DNA of 14,747 nucleotides from Bacteroidales bacterium (GTDB lineage: Bacteria > Bacteroidota > Bacteroidia > Bacteroidales > Lentimicrobiaceae): assembly GCA_022837485.1 (NCBI GenBank), contig JALHHH010000067.1, positions 1 to 14,747 of the forward strand, read 5' to 3'. The notes beneath the pieces are model-generated. The model was not told the DNA's origin. It saw only the letters and a list, made by a program, of their open reading frames with translations, and did no database searches. The position numbers and the translations under genes are program-made. Of this stretch, positions 1 to 6,375 are shown piece by piece (within the stretch, counting starts at the first letter, position 1; every line of letters begins with the position of its first letter).

Positions 1-34
1 CGCGAATGGCTGATAATATTTCTTGATAGTCCAT
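1..34 (-). CDS. Possible 5' end of a gene running off the left edge
   Basis: An ATG at 34 on the minus strand opens a frame that reads MDYQEILSAIR and then leaves the window, so only 11 codons are visible and no family can be assigned. The reason to list it is its position: a good Bacteroidota-type promoter lies about 17 bases upstream (51-79). There is no Shine-Dalgarno sequence, which is normal for this phylum. It could also be chance, because a short open frame at an edge is weak evidence on its own. Confidence 0.35.
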   Translation of the reverse strand, partial: MDYQEILSAIR

Positions 35-50
35 TAGCAAGTAGTTTGAG

Positions 51-79
51 CAAAGATAAACAATATTTTCATAATACAA
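51..79 (-). promoter_or_regulatory. Predicted promoter for the left-edge gene
   Basis: Read on the minus strand there is TTG (79-77), an 18-base spacer and TATCTTTG (58-51). This matches the Bacteroidota sigma-A layout of a TTG-containing -33 element and a TAnnTTTG -7 element. Transcription would start near 45, just ahead of the ATG at 34. The local sequence is AT-rich, unlike the coding sequence that ends at 92. Confidence 0.45.
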
Positions 80-91
80 CGCTATTCTAAA

Positions 92-2329
92 CTACAGCCG
101 TGTAAAAGTATAAGTTCCTGATGCAGAAGGGGTAAAAACAGGATTGGCAATGCTGGCATTGCTCAGTCCGGTTGCAGGACTCCAGGAATAAAGTAATGTA
201 CCTGTTCCGGTGGCAGAACCCTGCAACTGGTGCGTTTCGCATAGTCCTATGCTTGCATCGCCTCCGGCATTGACATTGTTGGGTGTAGCCTTTACAATCA
301 CCAATGAAGAAGCAGTTCCTGTACAACCATTGGCTGCAGTACCTGTAACTGTATAAGAAGTATTCGAAACCGGATTCACTGTAATGGATGCGCTGGTTGC
401 GCCACCCGGATTCCAAACATAAGAGGCTGCTCCCGAAGCTGTAATGGTCACTTCAGTTCCGCGGCAAACTTCGATTTCTGCTGGATTAACTGTTACAACC
501 GGTGAAGGATTAACTGTTACTATTACCTGATCAGTAGATGCACACTGTCCGGATGCATTGGTAACGGTCAGGGTGTAGGTGGTGGTGGCAGCCGGAGATG
601 CAACAGGATTTGCAATAGAAGGATTGCTCAGTCCGGTGGCTGGACTCCATGAGTATAAAACGCCGCCTGTTCCGTTCAGCTGGGTGCTGGTGCCAGAACA
701 GATGGAAACGTCACTTCCGGCATTGGCAACTATCGGCTGAGGCTCTCCAATGGTGGCGGCAGCTGAAACCGGTTCGTAACAGCTTCCCGGATCTCTTACA
801 AGAACCGTATAAGAACCTGCTGACAATCCGGTGAAAGTATTTGATGCCTGCCAGGTTGTACCGTTATTAATGGAATACTGATAATTTCCGGAACCTCCGG
901 TAGCATTGACAGTAATTACACCGTTGCTCTGGCCGGCACACTGTGCATTGGTAGCAGAAACAGAAGCGATGGTTACCTGTTCGTAAATATTGATGATTTC
1001 TTCAACATAAGAGATATTTTCATCACAGGGGCAGGAATTTCTGACCCTGACAATAAAGGTTTCTGCATTATCACCCGTACCATCATTCACAGCATAATAA
1101 GGAATTTCATAGGAAGCCTGTCCGGCAGGAATTACAATTTGTGTCGGGAAAGGCTGGCCGTCGGAAGTAAGGATATCGGTACCATTAATGGCAGAGCCGG
1201 CAAGAATAAGATCTACATGATAATCTTCCGTCAGATCAGTAGTCAAACGGGTAACAACGAGCCTGTTGTTGGTACAACCTTCAAATACATTGTTGTTATC
1301 CTGAATTCCGTTACCGAAGTGGGCCAATGAAAGCGTTTCGGCGTTGAAGCTTCTGGCGCCAAGAAATACTGCGGCATCCCACTGCTGGTCAGAGGCATCG
1401 GCAATGGCCATTTTAATGCGGTATGTAGCACAGGGGGTAACAGGATAAGTTGCGGTTAACTCAACCGTATAACCATCAAACTGCATGGTCAGGGATCCCG
1501 AAGGATTGTCAATGTAGTATTCAGTATTATGGGCAGGATAAGACTGACCGTTGGTATTTACCCCTGCAGGGTGGATGGTATTAATGGTTACATCTTCTCC
1601 GTTCGGAAGGGTGGCAAGATTGATAGCGTTATTTGAATAAGGTCCGGAGATGCCGGGGCCGCTGAGGAAAAATCCGAAAGCATCGTTAAAATTGGTATGA
1701 ACATACTCAAGATATTCTTCGGAAGCAAAAACATACTTAAACTCCACTGTATTCCCGGCAGGAATAAAGTCAAATTCAAGGACAGCCGCATCAAACATGG
1801 TTCTGCCCGAAATGGTGGCAAGGTCAGGGTCAGAGGCATTGGAGACCATCTGATCGCTGCGGCCGGCATTGTTGTTAGGCCCCATGGCAGAACTTATCCG
1901 CCCGGTTGATAAAACAAGTCCCTCTTCCAACGCGAAGCCGGATGTAGCCCTTTCAAAATAACCAAGCATCCGGCTTCCGGGCGTGGAGCTCCAGGTATGA
2001 TTTGTCCAGTTCCCGGTATTACGGCTATAATAACCAAATCTGATATTTTCAGCCTGTAAACAACCTGTAACCAGAACATTTTGTACCAGTTGCGAAGCTG
2101 ACATCGCATTATAGGTAGCATTCTCAGCCACAGAAATAGAACCGGAAGGAGCCCTTTGCGAAGAATTTCCTCCGTCACCTGATATCCCTGGGATATCGGC
2201 AGGCGGAATCCGGTTAGGAACAATGGATTCCTGAGTTCCAAACTGTGCAGATACAGATAAAACTGTAAACAGGGTCAATGCTGCTGCCAGTATTACACCA
2301 GCCCTGTGGCCGTTGGTAGATGATTTCAT
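92..2329 (-). CDS. Secreted choice-of-anchor L / SprB-repeat surface protein, C-terminally truncated
   Basis: A 745-residue exported protein. Residues 1-28 form a signal peptide: a basic start, a hydrophobic stretch and cleavage expected after SVSA. Residues about 70-330 match the choice-of-anchor L domain, with the hallmark FVFASEEY-like run here reading YVFASEEYLEYV (199-210), followed by FNDAFGFFLSGPG (214-226). Residues about 350-432 resemble a Calx-beta fold (NGTDI ... IPAGQ). Residues 450-528 are a SprB-type repeat. Three Ig/PKD-like repeats follow (533-607, 609-680, 684-745), the first and third sharing YSWSPATGLSN. Such proteins are usually exported by the type IX system and end in a sorting domain, but this one stops in the middle of the last repeat (GTYTFTRL) with no sorting domain. 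The role is probably adhesion or matrix; no catalytic motif was seen. It has its own promoter and a long leader. The start is well fixed by the signal peptide. Confidence 0.85.
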   Translation of the reverse strand: MKSSTNGHRAGVILAAALTLFTVLSVSAQFGTQESIVPNRIPPADIPGISGDGGNSSQRAPSGSISVAENATYNAMSASQLVQNVLVTGCLQAENIRFGYYSRNTGNWTNHTWSSTPGSRMLGYFERATSGFALEEGLVLSTGRISSAMGPNNNAGRSDQMVSNASDPDLATISGRTMFDAAVLEFDFIPAGNTVEFKYVFASEEYLEYVHTNFNDAFGFFLSGPGISGPYSNNAINLATLPNGEDVTINTIHPAGVNTNGQSYPAHNTEYYIDNPSGSLTMQFDGYTVELTATYPVTPCATYRIKMAIADASDQQWDAAVFLGARSFNAETLSLAHFGNGIQDNNNVFEGCTNNRLVVTRLTTDLTEDYHVDLILAGSAINGTDILTSDGQPFPTQIVIPAGQASYEIPYYAVNDGTGDNAETFIVRVRNSCPCDENISYVEEIINIYEQVTIASVSATNAQCAGQSNGVITVNATGGSGNYQYSINNGTTWQASNTFTGLSAGSYTVLVRDPGSCYEPVSAAATIGEPQPIVANAGSDVSICSGTSTQLNGTGGVLYSWSPATGLSNPSIANPVASPAATTTYTLTVTNASGQCASTDQVIVTVNPSPVVTVNPAEIEVCRGTEVTITASGAASYVWNPGGATSASITVNPVSNTSYTVTGTAANGCTGTASSLVIVKATPNNVNAGGDASIGLCETHQLQGSATGTGTLLYSWSPATGLSNASIANPVFTPSASGTYTFTRL
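138..210. repeat. Copy 1 of a 73-base direct repeat inside the surface-protein gene
   Basis: This copy aligns without gaps to 603-675, including the shared core attgctcagtccggt. It encodes the YSWSPATGLSN...SIANPV section of the third Ig/PKD-like repeat. Similarity at the DNA level offers a substrate for recombination that could change repeat number, and this copy lies just before the abrupt stop. Confidence 0.7.
603..675. repeat. Copy 2 of a 73-base direct repeat inside the surface-protein gene
   Basis: Partner of 138-210, encoding the same segment in the first Ig/PKD-like repeat (residues about 551-575). Roughly three quarters of the positions match by eye. The middle repeat (609-680 of the protein) is much more diverged. 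Confidence 0.7.
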
Positions 2330-2549
2330 AACTTTTTATTTTGATATTTCTTTGTTTTCCCGTTTATGCTGCCCGGGTGGCAGTTTTGCAGGCTCCTGTA
2401 TCCTTCTGCTTTCAACCCATCCCCCCAGATGTGAGCCGCAGCTTTTTCCTTTGTGCGAGTGCCTTTGATTATCAGTGTGTTATATTGAACTACTGATCAC
2501 CATCAGTCACATTTATCATTTGCAATCAGATACACAGAACTTAACGATA

Positions 2550-2580
2550 CAAAAGTATTCCCTGCAAGTGGTCTGCGCAA
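2550..2580 (-). promoter_or_regulatory. Predicted promoter of the surface-protein gene
   Basis: On the minus strand TTG (2580-2578), a 20-base spacer and TACTTTTG (2557-2550) fit the Bacteroidota -33/-7 consensus. It would start transcription near 2543, giving an unusually long 5' leader. I found no better TAnnTTTG element closer to the gene. Confidence 0.5.
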
Positions 2581-2769
2581 TACGGTTTAATACTACTTTT
2601 TTCAGGCTCTTCAGTCCTTCCATATGGGTATTTATACGTAGTGAAAAAGCCTTCGCTGAGTGTGAATTATACGGTTAGGTCGTCTGAGTCGCCTGAAAAA
2701 TAGCTGCTTATAAGTTAAATGCTTGAAAATGAAAATATAGACAGTAAAAAGGTACTGTATTTCGGAAAT

Positions 2770-2798
2770 AAAAAAAGCTGCCCGAAAGCAGCTTTTTA
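2770..2798 (-). terminator. Rho-independent terminator of rluB
   Basis: A perfect 10-base inverted repeat AAAAAGCTGC (2772-2781) / GCAGCTTTTT (2788-2797) with a 6-base loop, about 22 bases after the rluB stop. Read on the minus strand, the stem ends in a T run (GCTTTTTTT). The flanking A and T tracts could let it work both ways, but only the minus strand has a gene leading into it. Confidence 0.85.
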
Positions 2799-2818
2799 AT
2801 GACCGTTTGAATGGATGA

Positions 2819-4207
2819 TCAGATCATCATCAGCATATTGATTTCGGTTTGCTCCAGGAAGCGCCATCTGCCGCGCGGCAAATCTTTTTTCGTAAGGTTT
2901 GCAAAAGCTACCCGGTCGAGCTTTGTTACCTCATAGTCAAGGGATTCAAACATTCGACGCACCACACGATTCCGGCCGGAGTGAATAACGACGCCAATGT
3001 TCTTCTTATCATCACCGCTTCCCGTGTAGGCAATTTCATCCACAGCCATCATGCCGTCTTCCAGTTCTATTCCTTCGCTCAGCCGGGCCATGTCTGATTT
3101 TGCTAATCCCTTGTTAAGTTCAACGTGATAAACCTTACGAACCTTGTGTCCCGGATGTGTGAGTTTTTTTGCGAGCTCCCCATCGTTGGTGAATAAGAGC
3201 AAACCCGTAGTATTGCGGTCGAGTCTGCCTACAGGATAGATTCGCTCGCGGCAGGCATCTTTCACCAGCATCATTACGGTATTCCGGTCCTGGGGATCGT
3301 CAACGGTTGTAATATAGCCTTTGGGTTTATTGAGCAACAGGTAAACTTTACGTTCAATACTCAGCGTTTCGCCGCCGAATTGCACTTTGTCGTCCATGCT
3401 GATGCGGGTTCCGAGCAGCGTCACTACTTTGCCGTTGACCGACACAGCCCCCGATTCAATCAGAGTGTCGGCTTCCCTTCGCGAACAGATGCCTGCATTG
3501 GCCAGATATTTATTCAGACGTATGGTTCCATCTTCTCCGAAACCACGTTTTCCCTTTGGTTTTGCTGATGAACCGGCCTTTTCATTCCTGAACCGCGGAG
3601 GCCTGACGGATGTATAATCCCTGCCGGCTTTTCGATCCGGACGTGTGCCCGATTCAGCTTCCTTGTCTGAAGTCCGGCGGCCGGGTTTGTACTCTCTTTT
3701 CCCTTCCCGTTCGGCATATGGTTTATCGCCATATCCCTTTTTGTATTCGCGGGTGTGGGTGGAATCGCCTTCTCTTTTCTCTGTGTCGTCCTTTTTAAAA
3801 CGACGGGGTTTAAAGGTTTCTTCTTTTTTCCATTCATCCGATTTCTTACCCCTGTAAGGCCTGTCACCCGATTGGGTACGGCTGTCGGAGCGTTTGTCAG
3901 ATGCCGGAGAAGAACCGTCATCGCGTTTCGGAAAACGGGAAGGTCTTGATTCACTGCTGCTCCTGAACGGACGCGGCTTTTCTTCACCCCCCGATCCTTT
4001 TTCAAAAGGCTTCCGGCTTCGTTCGGTTCGTTCGCCTTTCGACCCCTCCTCTCCAAAGGGCTTGTTGCTTTTATAACTTCTGGAGTTTCCGAAAGCTGGC
4101 TTTCTTCCACTGCTGTCCTTCCCGGCGCGCCCTTTCCCGGGGGCTCCTCCGGACTTTTGATCATTCCCTTCACCTTTCCCGGAAGGGTATCGTTTCATTG
4201 CACTCAT
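2819..4207 (-). CDS. rluB: RluB/RsuA-family 23S rRNA pseudouridine synthase with long disordered N-terminal extension
   Basis: Converts a uridine in large-subunit rRNA to pseudouridine (in E. coli, RluB acts on U2605). With the start at 4207 the protein has 462 residues. Residues 1 to about 225 are low-complexity, rich in K, R, G, S, D and E with several RPF/KPF-like segments, and probably disordered. An S4 RNA-binding domain follows (229-275, beginning IRLNKYLANAGICSRREAD). The catalytic domain has the motif GRLDRNTTGLLLFTNDGE with catalytic Asp330, then HPGHKVRKVYHV and the late motif GRNRVVRRMFE. E. coli RluB has about 290 residues, so the extension accounts for the size. An in-frame ATG at 4249 lies upstream of the predicted promoter (4226-4233), so the start is 4207 or, equally possible, 4198 (MKRYPSG). 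RluB, RluE and RluF are close relatives; the S4 domain and context favour RluB. Confidence 0.88.
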   Translation of the reverse strand: MSAMKRYPSGKGEGNDQKSGGAPGKGRAGKDSSGRKPAFGNSRSYKSNKPFGEEGSKGERTERSRKPFEKGSGGEEKPRPFRSSSESRPSRFPKRDDGSSPASDKRSDSRTQSGDRPYRGKKSDEWKKEETFKPRRFKKDDTEKREGDSTHTREYKKGYGDKPYAEREGKREYKPGRRTSDKEAESGTRPDRKAGRDYTSVRPPRFRNEKAGSSAKPKGKRGFGEDGTIRLNKYLANAGICSRREADTLIESGAVSVNGKVVTLLGTRISMDDKVQFGGETLSIERKVYLLLNKPKGYITTVDDPQDRNTVMMLVKDACRERIYPVGRLDRNTTGLLLFTNDGELAKKLTHPGHKVRKVYHVELNKGLAKSDMARLSEGIELEDGMMAVDEIAYTGSGDDKKNIGVVIHSGRNRVVRRMFESLDYEVTKLDRVAFANLTKKDLPRGRWRFLEQTEINMLMMI

Positions 4208-4225
4208 CGATAATATTTTAGCGTG

Positions 4226-4233
4226 CAAAGGTA
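4226..4233 (-). promoter_or_regulatory. Predicted -7 element of rluB
   Basis: On the minus strand this reads TACCTTTG, an exact TAnnTTTG. No clear TTG is present at the -33 distance, so the call rests on one element and its position. A start of transcription near 4220 would place the first usable ATGs at 4207 and 4198 and exclude the one at 4249. Confidence 0.45.
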
Positions 4234-4580
4234 GCGAAGATAACAACACAGCCGCCGATATAAAATATGCTGATTTTCAATAATTTTGATTCTTAATGCA
4301 AAACAAATGACTTATGAAATCATACCGATGTTCCGCTACTGATATGAAGAAGCGTTTTTCGGCAAATGCAAACCGAATCCCAACGGCTCTTGTTTTCAGA
4401 TTCCATGACAATCCGATTCCTGGCAAGGGATCTGACCCGGGAAAACCGTATGCTATTAATGTTTTATATAAGATTTAATATCATAGGTTAAAATCGCAAA
4501 TTACATCGGCAGAGTTTGAATCCATTGACAGAAGGGGAAACTTTTAATGACAATATAAGGGATTCTTCAAAAAAAATTCG

Positions 4581-4588
4581 TATATTCG
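4581..4588 (+). promoter_or_regulatory. Weak promoter-like element upstream of the usp gene
   Basis: TATATTCG, one mismatch from TAnnTTTG, preceded by an A tract. No TTG sits at the -33 distance. It lies 69 bases before the ATG. Treat as tentative. Confidence 0.3.
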
Positions 4589-4603
4589 TAAACCAACATT
4601 TCC

Positions 4604-4634
4604 GGGAGCTGTTTTGCTGATCTTAAGGGCTCCC
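4604..4634 (+). promoter_or_regulatory. Inverted repeat in the usp leader
   Basis: GGGAGC (4604-4609) and GCTCCC (4629-4634) are complementary across a 19-base loop, 22 bases before the usp ATG. It could form a modest leader hairpin. No T run follows, so it is not a terminator. Function unknown. Confidence 0.3.
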
Positions 4635-4656
4635 TTCACTACTAAAAACTGGCAAT

Positions 4657-5787
4657 ATGGAACCGCAGGAAGAAAAAATCGTCGTAATTGCCCGACATCC
4701 GAATAACCGGGCATTGCTGCTGCAGTCGAGGCTTGCTGCCGAAGGAATTGAGTGCTTTCTTTCGCATGAGAATCTGCTGCAGGGCGCCGTTTCGTCAGGC
4801 GTCGAAATCAAGGTAAAAAAATCCGATGTCGAAAAGGCTCTGCGCCTTATCGAGCAATCGAAAGCCGAACACGGCGAGCAAAAAGAGGCGGCTGTCAAGG
4901 CCTTGCGAAGCGTGCGGAGAATTTTGGTACCGGTTGATTTTTCGGATGCATCCAATAAAGCCTGCAGTTTTGCGCTGGGTCTGGCAGCCAAACTGAAAGC
5001 CGAAGTAAAGCTGCTGCACGTCTACTATAATCCGGTAATCGACATAGCGCCTTTCGACACCAGCCACGCATATCAGGTAAACCTAATTAATTACCTGCAT
5101 GAAGCCGAACAAAATGCCAGACATCAGCTTATTAACCTCGCCAAAGACTTGAAAGCCCAGGTTAAAAAGAAAAAGCAGGACATCAAAATTACCTATTCGT
5201 TAACCAACGGACTGGCAGCCGATGAGATTATCGACAAAAGCCGGAAATACAAACCCGGACTCATTGTTATCGGCACCCGGGGGATTGGCAAACAAACCGG
5301 CGGATTCCTTGGCAGCGTTACGGCACGTGTAATTGAAAAAACATCTGCTCCCGTGTTGGCTATTCCTGAATCGAGCAGATTTACCAAGGTGGAAAACATG
5401 AAAAATGTTCTCTATGCAACCGATTTCGACCAGTCCGACCATCTCTCCATCAGCAGACTTATCGGATTGCTTCACCCCTTCGATACAAATCTTTACTGCG
5501 TTCACATCAGTATAGGAATGCGCAAATCCTGGGAAAAAGTGAAGATGGAAACGCTCAAGCACTTTATAACCAAAGAGTACAAAAAGTTCCCCATACAGTA
5601 CGACATGGTAGTGAGCGACGATATTCTGAACGGACTAGAAACATACATGCGCAATCATTCCATTGATGTTATCGCCCTTACCAACCACAACCGGAGTCTG
5701 CTGGCCCGCTTGTTTACTCCAAGCATCACAAAGCTGATACTGGGCAGAATCAGCAAGCCCCTGTTCGTGTTTAAATCGGTCGATTGA
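4657..5787 (+). CDS. DUF2007 domain fused to tandem universal stress protein (UspA) domains
   Basis: A 376-residue soluble protein with no signal peptide or membrane segment. Residues 1-70 resemble DUF2007, a small putative signal-transducing domain (IARHPNNRALLLQSRLAAEGIE-like start, then a VEIKV strand). Residues 85-238 form a complete UspA domain: RRILVPVDFSD at its start and, near its end, the ATP-binding pattern G-2x-G-9x-G-S (G206, G209, G219-S220). Residues 248-373 form a second UspA domain (NVLYATDFDQSD ... SKPLFVF) in which the G-rich ATP motif is absent (LTNHNRSLLARLFTPS), so one active and one degenerate nucleotide site are likely. UspA proteins protect during starvation and oxidative or membrane stress, but the specific role here cannot be read from sequence. 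The gene stands alone on its strand and converges with yraN, six bases away. Confidence 0.85.
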   Translation: MEPQEEKIVVIARHPNNRALLLQSRLAAEGIECFLSHENLLQGAVSSGVEIKVKKSDVEKALRLIEQSKAEHGEQKEAAVKALRSVRRILVPVDFSDASNKACSFALGLAAKLKAEVKLLHVYYNPVIDIAPFDTSHAYQVNLINYLHEAEQNARHQLINLAKDLKAQVKKKKQDIKITYSLTNGLAADEIIDKSRKYKPGLIVIGTRGIGKQTGGFLGSVTARVIEKTSAPVLAIPESSRFTKVENMKNVLYATDFDQSDHLSISRLIGLLHPFDTNLYCVHISIGMRKSWEKVKMETLKHFITKEYKKFPIQYDMVVSDDILNGLETYMRNHSIDVIALTNHNRSLLARLFTPSITKLILGRISKPLFVFKSVD

Positions 5788-5793
5788 TTCTCA

Positions 5794-6156
5794 TTACAAC
5801 ACAGGATAGAACGCGTCCCGAATAAGGTGAACCCGTTTTGATGTACTGGTTAATACAACCGATACCACATCAAAACGGGTTTCCTTTGTTACTTCATGCC
5901 TCTCGATGTAAGCCTGTGCCGCACGTACCAAAAAACGCTGCTTTGCTTTGTTCACAAATACTTCCGGCTCGCCGAAACCGGCCGACCGCCTTGTTTTTAC
6001 CTCCACAATTACCAGCATTTCTCCGGATTCTGCGATGATGTCGATTTCATCCTTGCCATACCTCCAGTTGGTTTCCCGAATGGTATATCCGTTTTCACGC
6101 AGGTGTTTTTGAGCCAGCTCTTCACCCAATTTACCGAGATCGTTGTGTTCTGCCAT
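5794..6156 (-). CDS. YraN family protein (UPF0102, predicted nuclease fold)
   Basis: A 120-residue protein of normal family length. The N-terminus has the family pattern GKLGEELAQKHLRENGY. It is followed by the restriction-endonuclease-like residues E37-x-D39 (KDEIDIIA) and E52-x-K54 (VIVEVKTRR), which are the expected metal-binding and catalytic positions of a PD-(D/E)XK fold. The biological role of YraN is not settled; links to DNA processing or uptake are proposed from the fold and neighbours. The end is six bases from the usp stop, so transcripts of the two convergent genes must overlap, and no terminator is visible between them. It follows ldcA on the same strand after 219 bases, so it may be read from that transcript or from a promoter I could not recognise. 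Confidence 0.88.
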   Translation of the reverse strand: MAEHNDLGKLGEELAQKHLRENGYTIRETNWRYGKDEIDIIAESGEMLVIVEVKTRRSAGFGEPEVFVNKAKQRFLVRAAQAYIERHEVTKETRFDVVSVVLTSTSKRVHLIRDAFYPVL

Positions 6157-6375
6157 AGTTTCAAAAAGATTAATGAGTTAAAAGGATAAAATAAATTGAC
6201 CAAAAAGGATATAACATTTAAACACCGATGCTCACCCTAACTGAGGAGCGACGATGCATTTGATTGGCAAACCGCACAGGATGCGACGGTTTTACCTTAA
6301 AAATTAAATTGTGAAAACTTCCGGATCAGGATGCTGTTTCCATGAATCTTTCCGAAAGAAATAAACGGTTGTTGA
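6157..6375. other. Short non-coding gap between ldcA and yraN
   Basis: 219 bases without a credible gene. One imperfect hairpin is present, AAACCG (6269-6274) / CGGTTT (6287-6292) with a 12-base loop, but no T run follows it on the minus strand, so it is not a convincing terminator for ldcA. No TAnnTTTG element was found for yraN. Confidence 0.5.

Larger units (their letters stand above)
2330..2818. other. Intergenic region between rluB and the surface-protein gene
   Basis: There is no credible gene here; the frames present are short and have no recognisable content. It holds, in minus-strand order, the rluB terminator (2797-2772), a small inverted repeat acagta/tactgt (2741-2758), a promoter (2580-2550) and a leader of about 210 bases before the ATG at 2329. 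Within the leader is a short hairpin, CTGCC/GGCAG (2369-2383), and a G-rich stretch on the minus strand near 2420-2430. The leader matches no riboswitch class I can recognise by eye. The last 30 bases before the ATG are A-rich with no Shine-Dalgarno sequence, as usual in Bacteroidota. Confidence 0.6.
4208..4656. other. Divergent intergenic region between rluB and the usp gene
   Basis: About 450 bases with no credible gene on either strand. It contains the rluB promoter at the left (4226-4233), an isolated TAATTTTG on the plus strand (4281-4288) without a partner element or a nearby gene, and near the right end a weak promoter-like element for usp and an inverted repeat. The middle (about 4300-4560) shows nothing I can interpret. 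Its length is more than two simple promoters need, so an undetected small RNA or regulatory site is possible but not shown. Confidence 0.5.

Noticed and set aside
87..416. 109-codon minus-strand frame overlapping the end of the surface-protein gene
   Set aside because: It is a shifted frame of the repeat region with no family features. I also considered it as a frameshifted tail, but it does not continue the repeat or contain a sorting domain.
2475..2678. 67-codon plus-strand frame in the gap upstream of the surface-protein gene
   Set aside because: It overlaps the promoter on the other strand, has no recognisable domain and no promoter of its own.
3514..4173. 219-codon frame on the minus strand within the rluB 5' half
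   Set aside because: It is a shifted frame of the low-complexity extension; the S4 and catalytic domains continue only in the rluB frame.
4208..4249. 14-codon N-terminal extension of RluB
   Set aside because: It lies over and upstream of the predicted -7 element, with two in-frame ATGs just downstream.
4281..4288. TAATTTTG as a plus-strand promoter
   Set aside because: There is no TTG at the -33 distance and no plus-strand gene for more than 350 bases.
6269..6292. AAACCG/CGGTTT hairpin as an ldcA terminator
   Set aside because: The stem is short, the loop is 12 bases, and no T run follows on the minus strand.
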